Shown here one piece after another: positions 13,379 to 21,400 of a DNA stretch of 25,746 nt (the first letter of the stretch is position 1; each line of letters opens with the position of its first letter). A program made the position numbers and the translations under genes. The notes beneath the pieces are model-generated. The model saw only the letters and a program-made list of their open reading frames with translations. It was not told the DNA's origin and did no database searches. This stretch comes from CAKSQF01 sp964569225. GTDB taxonomy: Bacteria > Bacillota > Clostridia > Oscillospirales > CAG-272. Location of the stretch: NCBI GenBank assembly GCA_964569225.1, contig CAZMTU010000020.1, forward strand, positions 1 to 25,746, read 5' to 3'.

Positions 13379-14161
13379 TTATTTTTTACTATGTGGCATA
13401 TTGCTGTTTACCAGCTTGATGCCGCCGTCTGTTCCATATCCGTCAAGTCCTGCCTTTTTTATCGCCACAAAAATCCGGTGGCGCAGTCCCTTATTCTCTT
13501 TTTCAAGCGATTGAAGCAGCATTTTGTATTTTTCCCGATCGGTATGCTTGTCCTCCGGACACGCGCTTTGAATTACCGGCAGTGCGGCATGGCGTACATA
13601 ATATTGAATATCCTTTTCAGGCGTCAGCACCAACGGACGAATCATGGTAATATCCTTGCGTGATAGATAGGTAACAGGTGAAAAGGTTCCCAGCCTACCT
13701 TCGTTCATAAGGTTCATCATAAAGGTATCCACCACGTCATCGAAGTGATGCCCCAATGCAATTTTGTTGCACCCCATGGCTTTAGCGGTATCATGGAGAA
13801 TTCCCCGACGCATTTTGGCACAGAGCGCGCAGGGGTTGGGTTCCTTCCGGACGTCAAAGATTATTTTGGCAAGATCAGTAGGAACGATACGGTATTCGAT
13901 TTCTAATTGATCATAAAAATCGGTCAGCGGTGTAAAATCGCTGTCTGGAAATCCCATATCTACCGTAATCGCACAAAGCTCAAAGGATTTGGGATAAAAC
14001 ATCTGAAGATTTTTCAAAACACATAGTAATGCCAACGAATCCTTCCCGCCTGACACACCGACTGCGATTTTATCGCCCGCTTCAATCATTCTGTAATCCT
14101 CAACCGCCCTACGGGTATGAGATAACAGACGTCGGATATTTCTAAATTCAAATCCTTCCAT
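13379..14161 (-). CDS. ttcA: TtcA-like tRNA 2-thiocytidine synthetase (PP-loop ATPase)
   Basis: A 260-residue PP-loop enzyme expected to adenylate and thiolate cytidine 32 of tRNA using an iron-sulfur cluster. Seen: PP-loop SGGKDS (37-42), preceded by the family's RRAVEDYRMIEAGDKI segment, Cys111-x-x-Cys114 (CALC), GHHFDDVVDTF, and a third Cys in the SACPED segment, giving the three cluster ligands of TtcA. Length is slightly under the E. coli protein. The ATG at 14161 is kept because the conserved N-terminal helix lies just after it, although the ribosome binding site is weak. It is divergent from the amidase gene. TtcA-like proteins of uncharacterised specificity also exist, so the exact tRNA site is inferred. 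Confidence 0.82.
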   Translation of the reverse strand: MEGFEFRNIRRLLSHTRRAVEDYRMIEAGDKIAVGVSGGKDSLALLCVLKNLQMFYPKSFELCAITVDMGFPDSDFTPLTDFYDQLEIEYRIVPTDLAKIIFDVRKEPNPCALCAKMRRGILHDTAKAMGCNKIALGHHFDDVVDTFMMNLMNEGRLGTFSPVTYLSRKDITMIRPLVLTPEKDIQYYVRHAALPVIQSACPEDKHTDREKYKMLLQSLEKENKGLRHRIFVAIKKAGLDGYGTDGGIKLVNSNMPHSKK

Positions 14162-14249
14162 AAAAAAACCGTCTTTTCAAAATCTCTTGAATCAAAATCT
14201 GATTTCACTTTCCTTTCAATCATTCATATACTGAAGGGAGGTGATTTTT

Positions 14250-14816
14250 TTGGCCATTAAAATTTTTATTGATCAGGGACACAACCCCACTAATCCCAAT
14301 GCCGGCGCCGAGGGAAACGGACTCCGTGAGCAGGACCTCACCTATGAAATCGGTGTGCTTACCGCTAATCTTTTGCGTCAAAACCCAAATTTTGAGGTAA
14401 TGCTTTCCCGCCCTACTCCCGAAACAGTGCTTGGAACCACCAATGCCACCAGTCTATCGGCCCGCACCAGCGCCGCCAATAGCTGGGGAGCCGATTACTT
14501 CATCAGTCTGCATGCCAATGCGTCTACCATTCCAACCGCCACTGGCTGTGAGGGATACGTATATTCGCTTTCCAGTGCCGCCACCCCTCTTGCGGAACAA
14601 ATTTTGCAAGGCATCTATGCAAACACTGGCATTCCGGTACGGGGCGTCTTTGCCCGACCGACGCTTTATGTACTGCGCAGAACAGCCATGCCCGCCACAC
14701 TAATCGAAATGGGATTCATTACCACTTATTCAGAAGCCATGCTGATGGCAAATTCGCCTGAACTGTTCGCACAGGGGATTTACGCGGGGATTCTTGCATT
14801 TTTCGGACTGACTTAA
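14250..14816 (+). CDS. N-acetylmuramoyl-L-alanine amidase, Amidase_3 fold, without signal peptide
   Basis: A 188-residue zinc amidase that cuts between MurNAc and the peptide stem. Active-site and zinc residues are in place: His11 (IDQGHNP), Glu27 (GLREQD), His88 (FISLHANAS) and catalytic Glu153 (LIEMGF). The TTG at 14250 is chosen: the near-perfect AGGGAGGTGAT lies just upstream, and the earlier in-frame GTG at 14241 is inside that site. There is no signal peptide, membrane anchor or cell-wall-binding domain, so it resembles a phage-type lysin catalytic module or a cytoplasm-made amidase released by lysis. No other phage gene is near. It sits between ttcA and a convergent PLP enzyme. Confidence 0.87.
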   Translation: MAIKIFIDQGHNPTNPNAGAEGNGLREQDLTYEIGVLTANLLRQNPNFEVMLSRPTPETVLGTTNATSLSARTSAANSWGADYFISLHANASTIPTATGCEGYVYSLSSAATPLAEQILQGIYANTGIPVRGVFARPTLYVLRRTAMPATLIEMGFITTYSEAMLMANSPELFAQGIYAGILAFFGLT

Positions 14817-14825
14817 AGGGGAAAA

Positions 14826-16085
14826 CTAAGCCGGACTTCCCGTTGCCTCCAAAAGTGCGGACGCGGCCGATAAAATACCGATTTTACCGCTTTCAAATGT
14901 CAGTCCGCCTTGGAAATAAACGGTGTACGGCGGGCGGATAGGTCCGTCTGCCGACAATTCAATAGAAGCCCCCGAAACAAAGGTGCCCGCCGCCATGATA
15001 ACCTGATCGGAATAACCGGGCATCGCCCACGGCAGGGGAGTCACATAAGCATCCACCGGACTTCCCTGCTGAATTCCTTTGCAGAATGCGCACATATTCG
15101 CTTCGCTGCCCAGTCTGACTGCCTGAATAATATCATGCCGTAATTCTCTCCAATCAGGTTCTACCGAATAGCCTATTTTTTCAAAAATATAGGCGGCAAA
15201 CAGTGCCGTTTTAATCGCCTGAGCAGTCGTATGAGGCGCATAAAAGAAGCCTTTATATAAATTCCGGTTCTGCCCCAGCGTTGCACCTACTTCAGTACCT
15301 ACGCCCGGTGAAGTCAGGCGATAGGATGCCAGTTCCACCGCACGGGCACTGCCCGCCAAATAGCCGCCGCTCTCCGCCATTCCGCCGCCCGGATTTTTGA
15401 TCAGCGATCCGATCATCAGATCAGCCCCTACCGCGGCTGGTTCTTTCGTTTCAACAAATTCTCCGTAGCAGTTATCAACCACGACATAGACCTCAGGATA
15501 AATCGCTTTCACTGCCTTTATGGCTTCTCCGATCTCATCCACCGACAGCGTGCGGCGATTCAAATATCCCTTGGAGCGCTGAATAAATACCACTTTTACG
15601 TTATCATTCAACGCCGCACACACGGCTGCCAGATCAATTTTGCCGTCTGCGGTCAGTTCGATCTGACGGTAATGTACGCCAAAATCCGCCAGTGAGCCGT
15701 TTCCCGGCGTTCCGCTGATACCGATGACCTCCTCCAACGTATCGTAAGGCTTGCCTGTAACCGACATCAAAATATCCCCCGGACGGAGCAGCCCGAACAG
15801 ACCGATGGTCAGTGCTTGGGTGCCATTGGCAATAGAATGGCGAACAAACGCCGATTCCGCCCCAAATACGCGTGCATACACCTTATCCAATGTTTCTCTG
15901 CCTAAATCATCGTACCCATAACCGGTAGAACCCGCAAAGCAGGCTTCTGAAACCCGAAACTCCCGAAAAGCATCCAGCACACGGGCAGTATTGACAAAAG
16001 AGATCTCATCGACCCTTGCAAAAGCAGGCAGCAGAGCGGATTCCGCTTCGGCGGCTAAATTTAGTAATTCATTCGAAAATTGCAT
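14826..16085 (-). CDS. Methionine gamma-lyase/YnbB-like PLP enzyme (aluminium resistance family)
   Basis: A 419-residue fold-type I PLP enzyme of the family named methionine gamma-lyase or aluminium resistance protein (PF06838, B. subtilis YnbB relatives, about 420 residues). Visible: FAGSTGYGYDDLGRETLD, the SIANGTQAL cofactor segment, VVVDNCYGEFVE (PLP-ring Asp) and the lysine loop GSLIKNPGGGMAESGGYLAG with Lys230 as the likely Schiff base. The start at 16085 is preferred, with AGAGAG about 8 nt upstream and length equal to the family; an ATG at 16139 would add 18 basic residues with the binding site directly abutting. It follows murD by 65 bp in the same direction. The real substrate is not known from sequence. 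Confidence 0.87.
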   Translation of the reverse strand: MQFSNELLNLAAEAESALLPAFARVDEISFVNTARVLDAFREFRVSEACFAGSTGYGYDDLGRETLDKVYARVFGAESAFVRHSIANGTQALTIGLFGLLRPGDILMSVTGKPYDTLEEVIGISGTPGNGSLADFGVHYRQIELTADGKIDLAAVCAALNDNVKVVFIQRSKGYLNRRTLSVDEIGEAIKAVKAIYPEVYVVVDNCYGEFVETKEPAAVGADLMIGSLIKNPGGGMAESGGYLAGSARAVELASYRLTSPGVGTEVGATLGQNRNLYKGFFYAPHTTAQAIKTALFAAYIFEKIGYSVEPDWRELRHDIIQAVRLGSEANMCAFCKGIQQGSPVDAYVTPLPWAMPGYSDQVIMAAGTFVSGASIELSADGPIRPPYTVYFQGGLTFESGKIGILSAASALLEATGSPA

Positions 16086-16150
16086 ATCAAACTCTCTTTC
16101 TTTTGAATGTCTCTTTAAGAGGAATAGGCGCTGCTTCATTCCTACCGCTA

Positions 16151-17557
16151 TTATTCCGTCAGACTGTTCACTAACAATTTAAAGTAACGTCCCCGCTCCT
16201 CAAAGTTTTTAAAGCAATCAAAGCTGGCGCTTGCCGGAGTGAGCAGCACTACATCTCCGACCTCCGCAATCCGAGCGGCTTTTTCCAGCGCTGCTTTCAG
16301 ATCGGCAGCATCAATCAGTTCAGGATGCCCCGGACGGTATTCAGGACTTTTCAGCACAGCTTCCCTGATTAGCGGAGCTGTAGCGCCGGTAAGCAAAACG
16401 GCCTTAGTCTGCTGACAGAGAGGCGTTCCTAACGGTTCATAGGGAATATGCTTATCATATCCGCCGCAAATAGCGATTACCTTTTGAGTAAAAGCAGAAA
16501 GCGCCGCCATCGTACGCGTAGGGCTCGAATCAATAGAACTGTTGTAATAATCTACGCCTCGGCACTTTCGAACCCATTCGATACGATGCTCCACCCCGCC
16601 GAAGGAGCGTGCAACCGATTCAATAGACGCAGGCGAAACCAATCCCCAAAGTGCTGCCGAAGCAGACAAATAATTCTCAACATTATGCCGACCGGGCAGA
16701 CGAATGGCCGCAGTATCCATAATTTTTTCAACACAATAACTACCGTCACAGCCATTTCTATGATAAAGAATACCGTCCTCCTCATATACGGACTTGGAAG
16801 CATCGGGTGCCGCATGGGTAGAAACAAAAGTCATGCTTCCCTTTACCCGATCTGCCAACAACCGAGTCACCTCGTTGTCATAATTTAACACGGCGCGGCT
16901 GCCGTTTTTTTGATAGCGAAGAATATTGGCTTTGGCTTCGATATATTCCTTCATGTCCACATGCCAGTTCAAATGATTAGGCGTAATATTGGTAATAACC
17001 GCAATTTCAGGAGATCGGGTCATAACTTGCAGCTGAAAGGAAGAAAGCTCCACCACAGCATAATCCTCCGCCTTCATCTGATAGATGCGCGGCAGTAGCG
17101 GCGCACCAATATTTCCTCCCAAAAAAACATTTTTTCCGTCTGTTTCCAGAATTTTAGCGATCAGCGTAGTGGTAGTTGTCTTACCGTCGCTGCCGGTAAT
17201 CCCAATTAGGTGACAAGGGCAATATTCAAAAAAGAGCTGCATTTCAGAGGTCAACAACGATCCGTTTTTTACCGCCCGCAGGATGCCGGGAATGTCCGGA
17301 CGAATACCCGGAGATTTAAAGATTACCTCTGCATCTATTTCATCAAAAGCGTTCTTCCCCAATTTTATGGTAGCGCCCTTTTGAATCAGCGCGGCAGGAA
17401 GGTCACCTAACGAATCAGCATCCTTTTGATCATACGCCGAAACCGAAGCGCCCAGATCCATCAAAAAATCAATCAACGGAGTATTGGAAATCCCTATCCC
17501 CAAAACAGCGCAGTGCTTTCCGCCAAGACGTGCTTTTAATGCTTCTTTCAAATTCAT
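16151..17557 (-). CDS. murD: UDP-N-acetylmuramoyl-L-alanine:D-glutamate ligase (MurD)
   Basis: Adds D-glutamate to UDP-MurNAc-L-Ala in cytoplasmic peptidoglycan precursor synthesis, with ATP. The 468 residues are normal for MurD. The N-terminal Rossmann-like domain has VLGIGISNTPLIDFL; the central ATPase domain has GITGSDGKTTTTTLIAKIL, ELSSFQLQ and NITPNHLNWH; the GRHNVENYLSA segment precedes the C-terminal ligase domain with NSSIDSSPTRT and ICGGYDKHI. GAGGAATTGAC precedes the ATG, with a promoter at 17635-17663. It stands outside the usual mra/dcw cluster and is followed by the PLP enzyme, which probably shares its transcript. Confidence 0.95.
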   Translation of the reverse strand: MNLKEALKARLGGKHCAVLGIGISNTPLIDFLMDLGASVSAYDQKDADSLGDLPAALIQKGATIKLGKNAFDEIDAEVIFKSPGIRPDIPGILRAVKNGSLLTSEMQLFFEYCPCHLIGITGSDGKTTTTTLIAKILETDGKNVFLGGNIGAPLLPRIYQMKAEDYAVVELSSFQLQVMTRSPEIAVITNITPNHLNWHVDMKEYIEAKANILRYQKNGSRAVLNYDNEVTRLLADRVKGSMTFVSTHAAPDASKSVYEEDGILYHRNGCDGSYCVEKIMDTAAIRLPGRHNVENYLSASAALWGLVSPASIESVARSFGGVEHRIEWVRKCRGVDYYNSSIDSSPTRTMAALSAFTQKVIAICGGYDKHIPYEPLGTPLCQQTKAVLLTGATAPLIREAVLKSPEYRPGHPELIDAADLKAALEKAARIAEVGDVVLLTPASASFDCFKNFEERGRYFKLLVNSLTE

Positions 17558-17634
17558 GTCAATTCCTCTATTTCTTTTTAGCGGTATTATTGTATAGCTT
17601 CACTTCAAAAGGCCATACTTATAATGACTATTTT

Positions 17635-17663
17635 ATTATAGTATTTTTTTATTGAGTTGGCAA
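17635..17663 (-). promoter_or_regulatory. Sigma-A promoter of murD
   Basis: On the minus strand, TTGCCA (17663-17658), exactly 17 nt, then TATAAT (17640-17635), about 78 bp before the murD ATG. The surrounding 17560-17745 region is AT-rich and holds no gene. Confidence 0.75.
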
Positions 17664-17748
17664 CCTTTTTTGATTATTTTATTTTAAAACTTTTGCAAAA
17701 CAGTTTCTGACCAATTAATCAAAAAAATAAAAAAATTGAAAAAAGGTG

Positions 17749-17777
17749 TTGACAAAAAGAAAATATTCTGATATAAT
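17749..17777 (+). promoter_or_regulatory. Consensus promoter of tRNA-Gln
   Basis: Perfect consensus TTGACA (17749-17754), 17-nt spacer, TATAAT (17772-17777), 18 bp before the mature tRNA, the usual design for a strong stable-RNA promoter. Confidence 0.92.
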
Positions 17778-17795
17778 ACTGAACGTTAAGAGCAA

Positions 17796-17869
17796 TGCGG
17801 AATTGTGTAAAGGTAGCACGACAGACTCTGACTCTGTTTGTTGGGGTTCGAATCCCTATTCCGCTGCCA
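17796..17869 (+). tRNA. tRNA-Gln (anticodon CUG), CCA encoded
   Basis: Cloverleaf read by eye: acceptor TGCGGAA with TTCCGCT, D arm GTGT/GCAC, anticodon stem ACAGA/TCTGT with loop CTCTGAC (anticodon CTG), four-base variable loop, T arm TGGGG/CCCTA with TTCGAAT, discriminator G and encoded CCA. All stems are good except the first acceptor pair, which is T1-T72 instead of the T1-A72 expected for bacterial tRNA-Gln. It has its own promoter and terminator. It marks the change from the AT-richer left part to the GC-richer right part of the window. Confidence 0.95.
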
Positions 17870-17872
17870 ATT

Positions 17873-17919
17873 AAGAACCGTCATTTTGATACAACAAAAT
17901 GGCGGTTCTTTTATATTTT
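17873..17919 (+). terminator. Terminator of tRNA-Gln
   Basis: A 16-bp stem, AAGAACCGTCATTTTG (17873-17888) with its near-perfect complement at 17895-17910 (one T-G wobble), followed by TTATATTTT. Confidence 0.92.
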
Positions 17920-18325
17920 AAATTGGTATTTGGTAACTTCGCAACACAGGAAGTTGTCATTCCCGAACATGTGGAGGACGAAATGCGTCAGATCATCCAT
18001 ACGATATAATATCTACCGATCCATGTGCACCTGCATTTTGGAAACAGATTGCCCAGACGGAAAGAACCAAACATTGGTACCGTTATCGAGTTCCTGGCGA
18101 ATAGAGTGGATATGAAATGGGCAGGTTGAAGCCATACAAGAAAGATAACAGATAAATTTCATGCGGGGAATGGGCGTTATGGACAAGATAGATTCCGCCT
18201 CCTGTTCACCGCTTTCCTGGATTAGGAACCGCAACGCCTGAATCACAAGCGTTTCGCGATGCAGGTGTTGGACGGAAAACCTCTCTGGCGTCAATCCGCA
18301 GTTCCCGGAGCTTTTTTACCGTTCG
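17920..18325. other. About 400 bp without a recognisable gene after tRNA-Gln
   Basis: Short broken reading frames only. A plus-strand frame at about 17922-18009 reads protein-like (for example EVVIPEHVEDEMRQI) but has no start or upstream part and could be the 3' remnant of a lost gene. A 93-codon minus-strand frame (18013-18294) has no ribosome binding site, no recognisable domain and unusual composition. The stretch looks like decayed DNA at the junction between two regions of different composition. Confidence 0.4.
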
Positions 18326-18351
18326 CTGTATCGCCTGATCAGGCGATACAG
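18326..18351. repeat. Perfect 26-bp palindrome
   Basis: CTGTATCGCCTGA (18326-18338) is followed directly by its exact reverse complement (18339-18351), with no spacer. It lies about 100 bp upstream of the rhamnosidase promoter -10. A perfect uninterrupted dyad of this length suggests an operator for a dimeric regulator, a cruciform or replication-associated site, or a recombination scar. Confidence 0.9.
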
Positions 18352-18353
18352 AT

Positions 18354-18428
18354 CTTTGGCATCGTTAAAATGCCCCCTAAAAAAAGCGGGAAACCACCAG
18401 TGCCAAAGGGGGCGAATTCTGTTATACT
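18354..18428 (+). promoter_or_regulatory. Rhamnosidase promoter with interleaved inverted repeats
   Basis: An extended -10, TGTTATACT (TATACT at 18423-18428), lies about 50 bp before the rhamnosidase ATG; the -35 is weak (TGCCAA, 16-nt spacer). Two inverted repeats are interleaved upstream: CTTTGGCA (18354-18361) with TGCCAAAG (18401-18408), and GCCCCCT (18372-18378) with AGGGGGC (18407-18413). The -35 region lies inside the right arms, so a protein bound there would affect initiation. Catabolite-type or sugar-responsive control is a guess. Confidence 0.5.
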
Positions 18429-18479
18429 AAAAACAGATCAGGCTAACGGACCATCTGTTGGGGAAAAGGAGACATTGTT

Positions 18480-21400
18480 ATGGCGCGAAAAAGCAGGATG
18501 CTTGCCATTGTTTTGGCGGTATGGATGACTATGAGTTTCAGTTGCAATGTCTGGTTTGGCCGGGCAGCAGCCGTGGAAGGAGAATCTGTATTGCAGGCGA
18601 CCTTGTATGATTTACAGGTAAACGGCCGAAAAGAGCCGGTGACCATTGATCCAGGTGCGGTGGAGTTTTCCTGGAAGATTCGCACCGATATGCGGGGGTA
18701 TTTACAGTCTGCCTACCAGATTTTGTTAACCGATCAGCGTACCGGCATATGGATCTGGGACAGCGAGAAGGTGGTTTCCTCCGCATCTGCCGGGGTGCCC
18801 TATACCGGGCCGGTGTTGGAGCATGATACCCCTTATTGCTGGCAGGTGCGTGTTTGGGATACAGCCGGCGGTTGCACGGATTACAGTGATATTGCTGTCT
18901 TCCGGGTGGGACTGGCTACGGAGGATTGGACGGCAGATTACATTTGGGACGGCACTGAAAATCCCAACAACTTTGCTTATTTCCGGCAGGGCTTCCGCAT
19001 TCGGAAAGCTGTTGCTGAAGCAGTGGTTTATGTGTCAGCCCACAATGATTACCAGCTGTGGCTGGATGGCAATTTGCTGGGGGCAGGACCTGCTCGGAGT
19101 GATCCCTACACCTACGGGCAATACTGCACCTATGATATTACCGAGGCCTTGCAGCAGGGGAGCCATGCCTTTGCCTCCCTGGCCCACTGGCATGGGGTAT
19201 GGTCGGATTCGGGGGTCAATGCCGCCCCTGCCTTTCTGCTGGAAGCACGCATTCGGTTTACGGACGGCAGCACTATGACCATAAAAACGGATGATACCTG
19301 GAAAATGCTGGATGCAACGCCTTATCTGGAGCAGGATCCGGTTTATTTCGGGCATTACGGTGGTGTAAATAACCGGGCGTCCATCCGTTACGATGCCAGG
19401 CTGGAGATACCGGCTTGGAACAACACAGCTTTTGATGATAATAGCTGGAAAAATGCCGTAATCGTAGATCGTGCGGCGTATCAGCTGTTTGCCCAGGATG
19501 TGGAGGCGGAGACTGAGGCGCAGGCCAGAACGCCGCTGACCGTGATTCGGGAGGGAGACCGGTGGCTGGTAGATTTTGGCCAGTGCCTTACTGGCTGGCC
19601 CAAGCTGCATCTGACCGATACGGAGCCGGGGCAGGAGGTTCGGGTGCAATACTGGGAGGTGGGGAAAAACTGGGGTGACGCCGGCTATGATACCTACTTT
19701 TGTGCCGGTGGAAACGAGACGGTGTATCAGCCTTATGTCCGCCATACCAGCTTCCGCCTGCTGGAGATTTCCGGTTATGACGGTCCGCTGACGGTTGCGG
19801 ATGTGCAGGGGATGGTGGCGTATTCCTATGCGGAAACCACCGGTTCCTTTGTTTGTTCGGATCCACGGCTGAATGCCGTATATGAAATGAGTCTGGGTTC
19901 GGCTGTGCAAAACATCCAGCAGGGGATTGTCAGTGTGGATGCCAACCGGGAGCAAAGTCCCTGGACGGCCGATTCCTGGAATGTTGGAATGGGCATTCTT
20001 TACAATCAGGAAGATACCCGGCTGCTGGAAAAGGTGATTCGGGATTATGCGGGGGAACAGCAGGAAAACGGCAACTTTTTGACCTGCAGTCCCGCCCGGG
20101 ATTACCTTTCCCAAATGGCCGAATGGTCCATGTACTGGCCAATGCTGCTGTGGGAGGAGTATTGCAGCAGCGGCAGTACCGCTTTGCTCCAGGACATGTA
20201 TCCTCATCTCATTTCTTTTCTGAATTATATGGAGCAGTATCGGATTCCGGGCACCGGCCTTTATAATCCCCCTGGCTGGCGGGCTTCGGATTATGCCGGC
20301 GGTAGCCTGGAAAACGGCGGCGAAAATATTGCTACCAACTGCCAGTATTATATGAACCTGTGTCTGGCAGCCCGGATTGCCCAGCGGCTGGAGGATTCGG
20401 AGCTGGCGTTGGTCTGCCAGGCTGCTGCCGACCGATTAAAGAGCGCCATCAACCGGGTGTTGCTGCGGGATGGAGAGGCTTACGCCACCACTGCCGGCAG
20501 CAGCCAGCTGCACCCCTTGGGAACAGCCTGGGCGCTGCGGGCTGATGTGGTGCCTGCCGCGTTTCGGGAGCGGGTTATTCAGTGGTTGGCCACCCAGTAT
20601 ACTCTGACCGGTTACGATGTGGGGGGCTATGGCGGCGATGCTCTGTATAACGGGCTTTACAGCGCCGGGCTGGGTGAAATTGCCGCAGCGGATTTCGCCC
20701 GGTATGACAACATGCTTCAGACGAATTGCACCAACTGGGAATCTTTTGGTTCCCTGAGCATAGATAACATGGGAAATCATGCCTGGACGGCCTATCCGGC
20801 ATATTTGCTGCAGCGATACGTTGGCGGGATCTCCGCTAGGGACGGCGGCTATGCTGCTCTGGAAATTAAACCGGCCATTGAGGGGTTAACCGAGGCCAGC
20901 GCCACGGTTCCCACCGTCAAGGGGCAGGTGTCCAGCGCCTTTCAGGTGGTCAGTGCGGAAAAACTGGTGTTATCGGTGACGATTCCTGCCAATAGCAAAG
21001 CCACTGTCTATCTGCCGGATCAAGATATGAAGCAGATCACCATAACTGAGAGTGGCCTTCCTGTTTACGCAGACGACACATTCCTGCCGGGCGTGGACGG
21101 AATTTGGATAGGTTGGCGGACGGAGGATGCGGTGGTGTTGGAGCTGGGAAGCGGCCAATATACCTTTACTCTTTCTGGCCAAGCCCTCCAATCCCCGGCA
21201 CCGGGTGAAATTACCCGCTATGTGTTGGATGATAATGACGCTCTGTTTCAGGGGGACTGGTACCGGGATACAGTCAATAATGTTGCTTCCCGTTATGGGG
21301 ATAGTATTACTTATATTCTAGGCGTTGGTCAGAGCAATGCTACTGCTACCGCTGTGTATACCCAGCAGGTGGAGCAGACGGGCAGCTATTCGATATATGC

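Noticed and set aside
16137..16139. ATG at 16139 as the start of the PLP enzyme
   Set aside because: The only purine-rich stretch abuts the codon directly, and the extra 18 residues are basic and absent from the family pattern; ATG at 16085 is better placed.
18013..18294. 93-codon minus-strand frame between tRNA-Gln and the rhamnosidase gene
   Set aside because: TTG start without a ribosome binding site, no recognisable domain, no promoter or terminator; treated as decayed sequence.
19035..20207. 390-codon open frame on the minus strand inside the rhamnosidase gene
   Set aside because: It is an antisense shadow of the GH78 catalytic domain; no ribosome binding site, promoter or protein motif, and the plus-strand frame carries a clear multi-domain enzyme.
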